Shown here in pieces: positions 25,801 through 38,378 of a stretch of 64,000 bases of DNA (position 1 is its first letter; every line of letters starts with the position of its first letter). The translations under genes and the position numbers were made by a program. The stretch covers positions 40,748,576-40,812,575 of the forward strand of contig NC_079134.1 of the NCBI RefSeq assembly GCF_945859705.1. The letters are read 5' to 3'. This DNA comes from Episyrphus balteatus (Eukaryota > Arthropoda > Insecta > Diptera > Syrphidae). The notes beneath the pieces are model-generated. The model saw only the letters and a program-made list of their open reading frames with translations. It did no database searches and was not told the DNA's origin.

Positions 25801-28654
25801 CCTACATATATCGCAAGTAAAAAATACATCATTTTGGTTTGTGTAGTCTTGAATAAATATATAAACTTCAAACTCCGAAAACCAATTTCGAATACTTTTC
25901 ACAATGTTGAAAGGATCTTATCATTTTCTTTAAGATAACAGAACCCATCATGATTAGGGGATTAATTATTGGAATATCGTATTGTGAATACCTCTGCTCC
26001 CTTGATCTTGTACATACAAATTTCATATTTTCTTTAATAGGTTTGTAAAACGCATACATTTTGAAAGAACTGTTTCCTATTAAAATATCTAAATTAAATT
26101 TGGATATACAATCCAGCCATTGCACTTAAAATATGCATTTAAAACCACATAATTTAATAAAATATCAATATTTCTTTATAAAAACAACACTATACGTTAC
26201 TTTCATGAAAGTAAATACAGAAAATATGCGATCCCTAGTTATCATCAAGTTCATAAGCTGGAGTAATAGCTATTTCACTTGAACGAATTCTATCACTAAA
26301 CTCCTTTTTTTAGTGGTGCTAAGTCGCTTTTTTAAAATTGCCCATCTAGGACTCGAACAAACTTCCTAGCTATTAGGATGCCGACGCACTTTCCTTACCC
26401 TTCCCTATACCCTTTAAAGGGTTTACAGTAGTTATAAGTTTGCTACTTTTAATATATTTAATACACGTCAAAAAGTGGTACAACAACTCTCAGAAACTTC
26501 AAATTGCATTAGTTTTAAGTTTTTTGAAATCAGCATTAAAAAATACCTTGAAATCATGTCCATAGTCCATTTTTTGTTAATTTTGAAAATCTTTATTTCG
26601 CGATTTGAGCTTGAAATTCGCCACCTGCGGGCATGAGATTCTAGACTTTTGAGGTAGGTTATAAATTGCCCAAACACAGATTTTGAGCAAAAAAAAGCAT
26701 GATTTTGAATACTTAGAGACTGGACTCTTAGCGGGTCACTATGGTGTATGTGTAATTTTTTTTTGTTTAGCCAAATTTTAACGGTCATAGAAAACCTATT
26801 GCTATTATCGACCTAGGCATGTCGGAGATTAAAGAACTTTCTTAGCTTCGACTAAGTTTGTAAATTATTAATATAAAGTTTTTGGAAGCTTTACTAAAAA
26901 CTTTTAGCAAAAAAAAAAAAATAATTTCAAGAAAAAGATTTTTTAGTATGACGCAGTTTTTTTTCTAGTCCTCCAATAGTGTATAGTTATCTGTATAGGA
27001 AGATAATTATATTTTTTTTTTTTTGTTGAAACTTAATTTGTTCTTTTTGGTCTGTTTTGATTAATTACTTGTTTTTTTTTTACGTTTCGTGTAATTACAC
27101 GTTTCTTTAGGACTCTAATAAATGAAATAAAATGTTATACATATATCAAATAAACACTTATCTTAGACTTTTTAAAGGACCAAGGTCCCTGAGTTTTCAA
27201 CAAAAACTCATATACCTGCATATATATAAAAAAAAATAATATACGTTTTTTGACAAAAATTCTTAAATTGTCCTTTAAACCTTTTTTAAATCTGGTAATT
27301 TATGAGAAACCAAAGGGAGAATTAAGTAGCCTTTGACGCATTTTTATAAATATATATGTTTAAAAGTTATTGTTCCTTCCTGAAACAATCTAATATCCAC
27401 TAGTCTTATGTACATTTTGAATCCTTGCAAATGGAAATCTTTGAAATAAAAAATATTTTCCCTAACTCATTGCTTAGGAAAGCGATTCAAAGATCTGATG
27501 CTTTTAAAACCCAGTTATTTTCTTTTTTTGAAGACTTTTTATTTTTTTTTTTTAAATTCTCAAAAGACGATCTCTTTACACGAACTTTGACCATTCCTCT
27601 TTCTACTTTACCTAATCTTTTCAAGAATATTATGTAAACAAAAACACCCTGTTTCTTTTTGCCTTCTCAAAGCATCAAAGCTTTTACTCTTTTCTTATTT
27701 TCTTAGCCCTCAAGTCTTCTATTTAAAACAAAACAAAAAAAAATGCATTTTCTCTGTGTAGCCAAAGTGAGTGAAGCTGATTATGTTGTTAACAAAGTCG
27801 TAACCCTTTAATATCTGGTTACATAAAATCACTTGTAAAGACTTGTTATAACCTCAACAATCAACATCATCAACACCAAAACCAGCAACAAGGCATTTGG
27901 TATAGAAAAATTATTATATTCACACAGATTTTTATCATCATCATCATGATTTACAATATAGCACGAAATGTAAAAAAAAAAATATAATAACGGATTTATT
28001 AAAAAAAAAAAAGAAAAAAACCAAAAAGGTATATATATAGGGAAAACCCTCTTCAATACGACCTATCCGCGTATACAAAAGTCTTGCTTTGTTCCAAGGC
28101 ATTAATAATGCCAAAGTATTACCAAATCGCTTGCGGATACAAATTGAAAATTCATTTCAAAATTCAACTGCACGGATTTCTGTGTCTGCCTCTGCCGCAT
28201 CGTTGTTGGTCGTCTTTTTCGTCTCGTTGTGGTGGCTTTGACGTCGTCATTGTTGTTACCTCTTTTTTTTCCTAGGTTACTATGACTGCGTGAATTTTTT
28301 TGCTTAAGCTTGACTGCCATTATCAGAGGGCAGATATAGAGAAAAACCACAAACAAAAAAAAATAAATAAATAAAAATACCATATTCCAGGAATAATCTA
28401 AAAAAATCATCGATGGGGAAAAACTATTGCATCTCTTCAAATTGTATGCACAACACTGCTTTACCCTACCACAACAAAACTTGTATATTTAGCGAACTTA
28501 TCCTCTTTTGAAATTTTGGGGGTGGAAATTGGTAAGCTTTATGATTGCGTCATTTTGTGAATTTCAAATCAATTTGCTTTTAAGCGAGGAAACAAATATT
28601 TTCTGAATTTTGTCAAACCATTCTTTTTTAACTTTACTTTCAAGTACACTAGCC
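25801..28654. other. Gene-free stretch
   Basis: No supported gene. A copy of the dispersed motif (GGGTCACTATGGTGTATGTG) starts near 26731. The 28.1-28.3 kb part is relatively GC-rich and free of obvious repeats, possibly unique host sequence. No other structure was recognised. Confidence 0.4.
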
Positions 28655-29490
28655 CAAAAAATTAAGGGAACAAAAAAAAATCGTGATTTTTTTAGTGATT
28701 TTCGATAGGCTGTATCTCAGTGAAAAATGATCCCATCATGACAAAATAAAAAGCAGTTGAAAGCTCTATTCTTCTAGTTTTAGGATTAAATGTTAAAATA
28801 TTTTTTTTCTAACGGTAAAATAGCTAAATCGTGGGACTGTTAAAAAACAAAAATTTTCCAATTTTGGTTTGTTTTTACTTTTCTCTTAAGAAAGTGGGAA
28901 AATTTTTTCTGGTAAAATGATTATTTTTTTTAGAAAGGCTATTTATTTGGATTTAAGGTTCATTTTGTTTCAAACTTCTACGATTTTTTTTAACTGCAAT
29001 ATCAGTCATCAAACCAAAAACCATACTTTTGACTTTGACTATCAATATCTCAACATCGGATCACTGTACAGAATATTCAAGGACACATTTAAAAACTTCA
29101 TTCAATTCTCTACAAAGAAATTAAGTTTACTTTGTTAAACAAATTGTTTTCTTATGTTTTAGATTAATTTAGAAAAGCTATCAAAATAGGCATTTTTACG
29201 GTTTTTTAGAAAATTTACCGCTATTTAATTTCTATGGGTGATTAGATTAAACTGAGGCTTACTTATTGAAGCTTAATATACCTGAAATTGATATGCAAGG
29301 TTTCAGACTTATTCATCAAGCAGTTTTTCTGTTGAGAGGGTTTGAATTTTTGAGATGAAGTAAAACACCATATTTCTGCATGGCTAAATGACTTACTTCT
29401 TTGAACTTTTTTATGAGCAAAATCAAATTATTTTGAGTTTATTTCAACATTTTATTGATAAATATCGTTTAAGTTTTAGATAAACCAAGA
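28655..29490 (+). repeat. Tc1/mariner-like dispersed repeat (CACTAGCCC family), copy b
   Basis: It starts TA-CACTAGCCCAAAAAATTAAG and follows copy a (4707-5345) closely. The similarity is interrupted by about 170 bases near 29240-29410, absent from copy a, where the sequence jumps from GGGTGATTA to AGCAAAATCAAATT. This copy lies outside any Transib element, so the repeat is independent of Transib. No protein. Confidence 0.55.
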
Positions 29491-29634
29491 GTTCCTTCCT
29501 TTTAAAAAATTTAATAATTAAATCTACCTTTAAGTTTTCTGGCGTTAAAAAATATTAGCCGACATAATAACCTACTATTTTCATGATAAGCTGAAACATC
29601 CAACACAATAAATAAGAAAAAAAAAAAAAATTAT

Positions 29635-29705
29635 TGCATCGGCCGGGAATCGAACCCGGGCCGCCCGCGTGGCAGGCGAGCATTCTACCACTGAACCACC
29701 GATGC
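29635..29705 (-). tRNA. tRNA-Gly (anticodon GCC)
   Basis: 71 bases with full cloverleaf. The acceptor stem GCATCGG pairs with CCGATGC, followed by discriminator A. The D arm holds TGGTTCAGTGG (A box). The anticodon loop is CTGCCAC, and the T arm holds GGTTCGATTCC (B box). The run of A on the plus strand just left of the gene (about 29617-29630) is the poly-T terminator on its own strand. Confidence 0.98.
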
Positions 29706-30964
29706 TTATACTATCTTGAATGGTAAAAAATTGGCTGAGCAATATTGGTTATCAAGTTCAATCAATTTTAATGAATCTTGCTATTTCAATATTTATTAGC
29801 TGGACAACCCAGCCGATTTTAAATGCTTCATCATGAAATTAAGTTTCTGAAAGTTCAACGGTGCCTGTTCATATCCTGCGGGGCGAAAGCCTATGGTGCC
29901 TCGTCGATCAAAGCGATGTTTTAGATAAAAAATATTTCCCAACTGAATCAAACTATACAATGTTTAGACGAATATAGTGATGTGTTATCTTTTAATTTTA
30001 TATAGGGTTGCCACTTTAAAAAGTGGCATTATTATGTATTCGTTGTTAAGATATCTTTCATTAGACACCAATTTAAACCATTCACCTTATGAGCTAAGGT
30101 CCGCTATCGGATTATTAAAAAAAAAAAAATTTCCTGCATTTTTGATTTAGCTTTTTACTATAGAAAACGGTCGTACAAAAAAAACGAATTAGGTAACTTG
30201 TAACATGGTAACTTGTTCTCGGGGAGCTAACAAACTACAAATTATTGGGGGCAATCAGTGCGGTGTTTTGGGCCCACCGAACCACGATCCCCACAAACAT
30301 AAAAAATACTAATATAGGGCCTTTTTGAGGCCAGCCCCTTACTTTTATTGGTCTTCTGGAAAAATCAAATCTTTGGGGCTCTTAGAAAAATTAAATGAGT
30401 TTTTTTTAAATTCCAAATATGATAATCACGACTACACGGCTTAAAATTTTGTATGTAGGTAATAGTTTTAAGGACAACATTTGCAATTAGGCCTTTTTCA
30501 ATAAACAAAAATTAGGTTTTAATATTAAATTTTTTTACACAGTTCTTAAATAATTTTTGTATTACCTAATTTAAATATTTTTTTATTGAAAACCTTATTT
30601 TGAATACATGAACTTAAGGGCATATAGGAATTGCAAGTGTTTGCATTAAATCTATTTTCAATCTCATTTTTTATCAGTGCCAGTCGGAAAAATATACTCT
30701 TTCAGCTAAGGCACGGTTTTCATAGCATGCAAAAATTTCTACTACGTCCTGAGTTTCAAAAAAAAAAAATGTTTCAAAAAACCTTGTCCGCGAGGCCAGC
30801 CTCAAGCATTTTATATTTCACAATAACTTTCTCGGAATTCGATTCGAATAAATTCTGGAAATCAGAAACCAGATCTACGTACCTACCTAATTGGAATCAA
30901 CTGTTCTCTGTTCTGTTAACAGATCAAAAAGTTAAGCTATAAATAAAAAGGAGCCATTTTACTA
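29706..30964. other. Gene-free stretch
   Basis: This is the 5' flank of the tRNA, then anonymous AT-rich DNA. No frame is convincing, and no repeat boundary was recognised. Confidence 0.35.
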
Positions 30965-31921
30965 GGGGAAAGTGGCCTAAAATGGCACCCCAAGGTAAAA
31001 TGGCCCCCTGGCTAGAAATCGTAGAATCGAAAATAATTAGAAAGTTTCATGAACGCGATTCTTTAGTTTATCTGGCAAAACCAACATATACGAAATTTCA
31101 GCAACTTCAAGCTATTATTTGAAATTTGACAGGTCAAACTGTCTCTATCCACCTCAAAAAGTACACTCGTTATAATTTTGTGAAATTTTTTTTGCAAAAA
31201 AAAAGTATAAAAAACATTGTATTTTGGAAAAAGAAGTTAATGTATGTACGCAGGAAGTATTTCTTATTAATTTACTGAAATAAGTTGGTTTAAAACGATT
31301 TTAAATTTTTTGGTATAAAAATTAAATTCAAAAAGCTCAAAATGGGCAAAATGGCCTACTTAGTGCTCGGGTAAAATGGCATACCTATTTCACATGCCAT
31401 TTTAAATTTTTTTTCACATTTTCATTTTTTAAAGTGAAAATAGTTGCTATTTATGAACGATGTACAGAGAGGAAGTCCTGGACTGAGGAAAGCTCTTGAT
31501 TTCGTCAAAAAACCTGGAAAAAAGCATCCAAAACATTCAAAGTTGCAAAAACTACAAAAACTAGACGAGCAACCAACATGAACTGGGTTTTAAATGACTC
31601 GGTGAAAGATCTGGGGGGATTAAGCACCACTTGTTCCAAGAAAATGGGAAAGGAGCCCTTTTACTCAATTTCGCATTTAAAATAACGTATGTTTGGACAG
31701 TGTGCCATTTTACCCGGGTAAATTTGATCAGTGAAATTTGTAGACGTCTTGAAAATTAAAAAAATTAAATACTTTTTGGAACTTTTTTAACTCGCTAATG
31801 AAAAAAATGTGAGAGTAATATATTAAACTTTGAAAAGTATATAGCATTTAAGTTTGAATGCTACTGTTTTTCGAGATACAGGACATTTTCCTTAGGGGGG
31901 CCATTTTAGGCCACCTTCCCC
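30965..31921. mobile_element. MITE-like element with TA duplication, 957 bases
   Basis: GGGGAAAGTGGCCTAAAATG (30965) is mirrored by CATTTTAGGCCACCTTCCCC (ending 31921), with TA on each side (30963-30964, 31922-31923). Short AAAATGGC motifs recur inside. No transposase frame. The TA duplication fits Tc1/mariner, but the TIR sequence is not one I can name. Confidence 0.7.
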
Positions 31922-32032
31922 TACGTGGGAGGCTTAAAAATGGGGCCTAACGGCAACATTGCCTTCGTAGTTTTTTTTGTTCACTGTAAGATTACTTAAA
32001 TCTTTTGTTAGATTACAAATAACACTGGTTAA

Positions 32033-32500
32033 CAAGGGTTTTGTTGCCGAAACAAAAATATACTTCTCTGAAGGTTTTCGGTGTGCTGAATCCGAGTCCG
32101 AAGTCAGAAAAAATTGATCAGCTCCCGTTTTTGAAATATTGTCGTTAGAAAATGCAAAAAAACGTTTTTTTGACTACTTCGGACCTTATTTTTTAATATA
32201 AGGAAAATTGTTAGAAGATATTTAGTAACGGTTTCTATAAAAACTATTTTCCTTCTTTCAAGAACTTTTTAAATCTTTCTGATATCTTTGTTATTGGCTT
32301 CATATATCATAAAGGAGATAATGACGTTATAAAATTTATGAAATATGCAAACAAGTGTGAGGATATCTCGGGAAGTAAAAAAGATATCGGAAAGATTTAA
32401 ACAGATTTAAAAAGGAAAATAGTTTTTATAAAAACCGTTACTAAATATGCTCAAACAATTTACCTTCTATGATTAACCTACTTCTACTTACTGATACAAA
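32033..32500. repeat. Palindromic repeat, family shared with 35180-35815, copy a
   Basis: Mirrored blocks include TAACGGTTTCTATAAAAACT (near 32226) and its inverse near 32430, and CTTTCTGATATCTTT opposite AAAGATATCGGAAAG. The outer left flank, from GTTTTGTTGCCGAAAC to GATCAGCTCCCGTTTTTG, matches the arms of the copy at 35180. Class unknown. Confidence 0.6.
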
Positions 32501-34139
32501 AAACATCGATGTTTCTTAAGCCGATATATCGAGTATCGACGTTAAATTTGCAAAACATCGACATCGTTCAATTTGTTACTCCTTTTTCTATATTTGTTTT
32601 CGGAGGCTGGGGCAACCATCACTCAGGATAGAAACAGGCTTCTGGGGATGGGGACCAGACTGTGCAAACTTCTTTTCCTGAACTCAATTTCTCCGTTTGC
32701 TTAGAATTGATAGTATTTATTAGAGATCTCAAGTATTTATTGTATATAAATAAAAACGAAAATCGTATTAAGAAAATATGTTTCATTTTGGTGATGAATT
32801 TTTATGTTTTGTGGTAGGTACCTAAAAATTAATTTCAACTTAGGTTTTTGGGTTTTAAACAGATAAGACATAAATATTTTGTTCTTTAGATACAGTCAGT
32901 AGATCATATTTATGTCCAACAACAAAAACATCGATGTATCGAAGATAGAACCGATGGTCTTTTAACATCGATGTTGTAAATAAAACATCGATTTTTTCAA
33001 ACATCGATGTTTCTCCCTACTCTACTACTACGGGATTCACTCTAACTTTAAAATTTACTTACTTATGTATAATTTTTATTCACTTGCTGTAACAACTAAC
33101 AACTTTGATTAGTTTATAAAAAATAAAAATGTTAATTAACTACTTAACATCTATTATTCTACCTACAATAATTTAATTTTTGAATATTTTATAAAAAAGT
33201 TTAAAACCACTCAGAAGTCATTTTGCCCATTATTACCGAGCGATCATCGACGACATACTATCCAATGCGAACAAGCCGCCGGAGAGTAGTCAAACCTCAC
33301 GCTACAAGACAAAACGATATACCTCTTCATCGCAGGTTGGGATTACTTAGAATTTCTTCAAAAGTAAAAGAAGACTTACTACAGAAATGATCCTGTGAAG
33401 TATAGTCTTAATTTCTTCACCGAATTTGAGTGATACTTATGAATTATGTTGCTCAAACCGACTGTGAACTGTCTACAAGCAAAACATAAAAATACCTACA
33501 GTATTAATATGAAGTTTCATTAAAGTGTTTTGTTGTTGTAAATTATGTGTCATTTGAAATTCGTTTGATTGAGGGATGAATAAAGTATAATATTTTGTCT
33601 TGTAGCTTGTCGTAGATGCTAGAAGAAAATAGAATTTAGAAATATTTTTAGGGCAACAACTTGTTGTTTATTTATTGATTTTGGATAAGATGTGCTTGTG
33701 ATGAAGCATCATTAGCAATGGAATAGATAACCTACCTATATGACAGTGTGATAGCTAAAAGGTGATTCTAATTTTTATTTAAGTAATCGATAGATTTAGC
33801 ATATTTTAAAAATAAATGCATGTTTTTCGTGTTCGTGTTTTTCCATTATCAAAAAAAAAGGACAAAAAAAAAACACAAATTCAACATTAATGATGTTCAT
33901 ATATGGGCGACCCATCAGTTTGTACCACCCCCAATTTTTTGTTTTTTGCTCATTCGACAGAGCATTGGCTGAATATCATTGCCCTAAATTTTCGCACTCG
34001 CTAAATTCACTTTTCAGCCGCCATCTTGGATTTTAATTTTTGTTGAATATCTCGATTTCTATTTATCTTACATAAAAGTTGTAAATACAAAAAACGTAGG
34101 CAATTAAATTTAGCGTCTTTTATGTTAAGAACACTTTTT
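32501..34139. other. Gene-free stretch with a GC-richer island
   Basis: ACATCGATGT-like motifs recur near 32505-32560 and 32925-33010. A less AT-rich patch at about 33225-33350 contains a 62-codon frame without recognised homology (33205-33390, ATG at 33265). The 33.4-33.8 kb part has no repeats that I see. Nothing else. Confidence 0.35.
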
Positions 34140-34670
34140 CGATATTCTGAATATTACAAAAGTTACAAGCCAAAAAGAAAAAAAAAAGAACCAAAAAAAA
34201 ATGACAATTTTAAAGTTTTGAGCACTTTTTATCAAAATTAGGAAAAAACATTCCGAGAAAAGATTATTTTTGTATCGCTATTAAAGTTATTAATACTTTT
34301 TTGTTAAAAAAAATTCCCCTTATACGAAATGAAGAGACTTATAGAGAAATTGCAGGTCCTGAATTTTTTTATTGTAACATAAAGCTATAAAATACTCACT
34401 TATCATTTAAAATTCAAGATTTGGTAAAAAAAAAGTTCAAGAAAAAAGTAGGTAAAGATAACAAAAAAAGTATTACCTAATAACTTTTGTATTTATAGCC
34501 ATATCAAAAAAAAAAAATTGTATAGCAGAGTTGTAGAGAATTTTAAGGTGAATAATCTTTTCTTGGAACGTTTTTACATAATTTTGATAAAAAGTGCTCA
34601 AAACTTTAAAATTGTCATTTTTTTTTTACTTTTTGGCTTGTAACTTTTTTAATATTCAGCAAAGCTGAAA
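34140..34670. repeat. Imperfect palindromic repeat, about 530 bases
   Basis: GAATATTACAAAAGTTACAA and GACAATTTTAAAGTTTTGAG near 34148-34225 are mirrored near 34590-34670. The centre is AT-rich filler. No coding content, and the target duplication is not resolved. Confidence 0.6.
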
Positions 34671-35179
34671 ATCAATATTTTTTTTATCAACTTCTTTAAT
34701 AGAAAATTAGGTATATATGTACCTACACTACATAATGTAGGTATTTTTTAAATCGAAAATTTAAAATTTTGCTTAAGACAAAAGTCGAGCTTATTTTTGA
34801 AACATAAAAACGTAAATTTATACAAATTTTATAAAGTTTAAAATTTTTTTTGTTAAATATTAAAATAAAAACAAAAAGAGGTTGTCTCTAAAGCCGGTTT
34901 ACGGACGATGATTTTACGTGATAACGTCATCAGAAAACAGGTTGTGCACTTTTGTTTAAAATGAGTCAATTGAAGCGTTTACTTTTTTCAAACAATCATA
35001 ATCTACAAGGAAAAGCTAAAAAAAATACCTTTTTTATTTTCTCATTATAGGTATTAATTTTTTTTATTTTAAAAGCTTACAAAAAAAATTATGCAATATA
35101 AAAGCCAAGTATTTCTTCTTAAGAATAAAACCATTTTAAAATTGTTACAATGCGCAAAAAGTATAAAAATAACACAGAT

Positions 35180-35815
35180 TTACAAGGTTTTTGGTGCCGA
35201 GACTATGATATACTTTTCTATAGGTTTTTTGTGTGCTGAATTCAGAAATATCCTATCAGCTCCCGTTTTTGAAATATTACCGTTAGAAGATGTAAAAAAA
35301 ACTACTTTTGAGGTTATGCTTTAATGTGAAGACATTTTTTTTTAATATAAATTATAACGGTTTCTATAAGAACTATATTCCTTCTTTCAAGATCTTTTTA
35401 AATCTTTTCGATATCTTTTTTATTATTCGAGATATCGTCAGTTGTTTGGGTTATTGTAATGTATCAAACAGATATCACGTTTTCATCTCTTTTTTGATAA
35501 AAACAAACTTACTTCATTTTAAGATATCTCCGGCAGTAAACGAGATATTGCAAAGCTTTAAACAGGTCTAGAAAGAAGGAAAATAGTTCTAATAGAAACC
35601 GTTATGAATTTTATTTAAAAAAAATTCTTCAAATTAAGGCATAACATCAAAAGTGGTAAAAAAAGGTTGTTTTTGCATTTTCTAACGGTAATATTTCCAA
35701 AACGGGAGCTGATAGGATATTTTTGACTTCAGATTCGAGTTCAACACACCCAAAACCTTCAGAAAAGTATATTTTGGTTCATGTGGGGAAGATCTTGTTA
35801 ACTCCAAAAAAGTCA
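35180..35815. repeat. Palindromic repeat, copy b of the 32033 family
   Basis: Arms meet around 35450-35520. Mirrored blocks include ATCCTATCAGCTCCCGTTTT (near 35252) and its inverse near 35700, TAACGGTTTCTATAAGAACT (35355) opposite 35590-35605, and TATACTTTTCT opposite AGAAAAGTATA. A further partial copy of the same arm (AACGGGAGCTGATGGGATAT) follows at about 35855. Frames crossing it are by-products. Confidence 0.65.
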
Positions 35816-36463
35816 AAAAACGATTTTTTTCGAACTTTATAACGGTAATATTTCAAAAACGGGAGCTGATGGGATATTTCTGAGTTCTATCTGCTCTTAA
35901 TCAAAAGTTATAACCTGTTGAATTCTAAAATTTTATTTTACCGTTATCTCAAAATTGTGTTTACGAAAATGATTGAAACTTCGCACACATATAGTCGTAA
36001 TCATGGTCTATCATTACTCCATATACTTTATTCCTGTACCTATTAAAGAAAAAAAGATAAAAATAAAAAACTATGAAAATCGGTTAAAAGCGGTGAAAAA
36101 ACGTGTTTTTTAAAAACTTGTTTCTTCCGTTATTCAGTCAAAACGCACTAAACGATTCCAAATTTTTGCACATGAATGCATAAAGCCAAAACCTAAGTCC
36201 TTTAAGTTTGACATTTATTGAACTCTCCAAAAAAAAACTAAAAATCAAAAACTACCCAAAAATACCTCTAAAAAGCAAGGTGTTTTTCAAAAATTCATAT
36301 TTCGAAACGCAGAGTGTTGGAAAAAAATCCGTTTCAGAAGCCTGCTTTTTTTCCCCTCATCTTTCACCTGGCACTTCTAGAATTGTCAAAAAAAATTTCC
36401 TTTACCCAAAATCATCATTTTATTATAGCTCCAACACATGTACAACGTTCAAACAAAACGTTA
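35816..36463. other. Gene-free stretch
   Basis: It contains a third partial arm of the palindromic repeat (near 35840-35880) and otherwise anonymous sequence up to the TTA target site of the foldback element. Confidence 0.35.
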
Positions 36464-38225
36464 TACTCCAGTCAAAGCGTCATTTGACCTTGCGATGAGA
36501 GGCACTGTCTGTTTTTATTTCATGGATCGAAGGGGGTATATTTAAAAGGCTTAAACCCAATTTCTCACCACCTGATCATTCCTTTTAGCGGAGTTATTCA
36601 CAAAAATGCATTTTTTGGGATATTTTACTTCTAAGCTAATATCTTTGCTTCAGATTATCGTAGACCAAAAAATAAACATACATTCTCTTCCTTATAATAT
36701 TTTCTATCGTTGTATGTAATTTCATTGTATTTGAGTGAGTAAATATAAAATGGCAGCCATTTAAAGTCAAATTCCTGTTGTTAAAAAACACATTTTTGTC
36801 ATTATTTCGAAAAATGCTTATGTCATGATTGACATTTTTCTAACCTATTTTGTAGCCCTGTTCATGTCCTGCATTTTACAGAAAAAATGAGGTTTTTATC
36901 ACCAAAGATGGCCGAGCTATTGATAAATGAACGCATGTAAAACCGGTGCGAAAACACCCAAAAATATCGTTTTTTGGGAATAACTCGACTTCAGAATGTC
37001 CTACGGCAAAAAATAAAGCAAAGAATTGTTCGTTACAACATTTTCTATCAATTTAGTGCACATTCATTTTGTTGAAACAAATAAAAAATAAGTAATATTA
37101 AGTCAAAGTCGTTTTTTTGTTTAGCAAACTCTTGCCTTATTATTTTGCAAACGGTGCGAGTATTGGATAAGAAAATAAAATATTATTGTAGTCCTTTAAA
37201 TTATCTACAATTTAAAAAAAAAATTAGCTCTCTACGACCCACGAGAGCCGAGTAATTAATTTTTAAAAAAAGGTCCAAATGACCAACGAAAAAACATAAG
37301 ACAAATTCTCTTATAACAAGAAACAATGAAAACAACCCCTCTCACTGAGAACTAGTATTCGAATCATAAACAAGGGAAATTTTTTTGAATTTTCGTACGG
37401 ATTAATACTTTCTTAAAATTATAATAGCTCGGCTCCGGTGGGTCGTAGAAAGTTAAATTTTTTTTTGAATTGTAGATAATTTAAAGGACTACAATAATAT
37501 TTTATTTTCTTAGCCAATACTCGCACCGTTTGCAAAATAATAAGGCAAGAGTTTGCTACACAAAAAAACGACTTTGACTTAATATTACTTATTTTTATTT
37601 GTTTCAACAAAATGAATGTGCACTAAATTGATAGAAAATGTTGTAACAAACAATTCATTGCTTTATTTTTTGCAGTAGGACATTCTGAAGTCGAGTTATT
37701 CCCAAAAAACGATATTTTTGGGTGTTTTCGCACCGGTTTTGCCTGCGTTCATTTATCAATAGCTCGGCCATCTTTGGTGATAAAAAGCTCATTTTTTCTG
37801 TAAAATGCAGGACATGAACAGGGCTACAAAATAGGTTAGAAAAATGTCAATCATGACATAAGCTTTTTTCGAAATAATGACAAAAATGTGTTTTTTAACA
37901 ACAGGAATTTGACTTTAAATGGCTGCCATTTTATATTTACTCACTCAAATACAATGAAATTACATACAACGATAGAAAATATTATAAGGAAGAGAATGTA
38001 TGTTTATTTTTTGGTCTACGATAATCTGGAGCAAAGATATTAGCTTAGAAGTAAAATATCCCAAAAAATGCATTTTTGTGAATAACTCCGCTAAAAGGAA
38101 TGATCAGGTGGTGAGAAATTGGGTTTAAGCCTTTTAAATATACCCCCATCGATCCATGAAATAAAAACAGACAGTGCCTCTCATCGCAAGGTGAGGCCCT
38201 TTTTTCCGACGCTTTGACTGGAGTA
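36464..38225. mobile_element. Long foldback element, copy A, 1,762 bases, TSD TTA
   Basis: TACTCCAGTCAAAGCGTC at 36464 is mirrored at the right end (38225), with TTA on both sides (36461-36463, 38226-38228). The arms (about 36464-37252 and 37429-38225) are nearly identical over 790 bases and enclose a loop of about 176 bases. Just inside the TIR the left arm has ATTTGA (36482-36487) where the right arm has a longer TGAGGCCCTTTTTTCC block (about 38192-38208). There is no transposase, and mirrored short frames are an effect of the inverted repeat. The 3-base TWA duplication resembles PIF/Harbinger, but the TIR matches no family I can name. Confidence 0.88.
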
Positions 38226-38378
38226 TTATAGCTTAGTTTCAAAATTTTTTAGAATTTTTTCTTGAATGCAGTTATTCTTAAATTAGTCTCATCTATCTAT
38301 AGCAAAAAAAATCAATTCTCTACAACTTCGCGTTTAGATTTTAGCCCAAATTGCATCTTTCCGTTTTACCCCTGTTAA

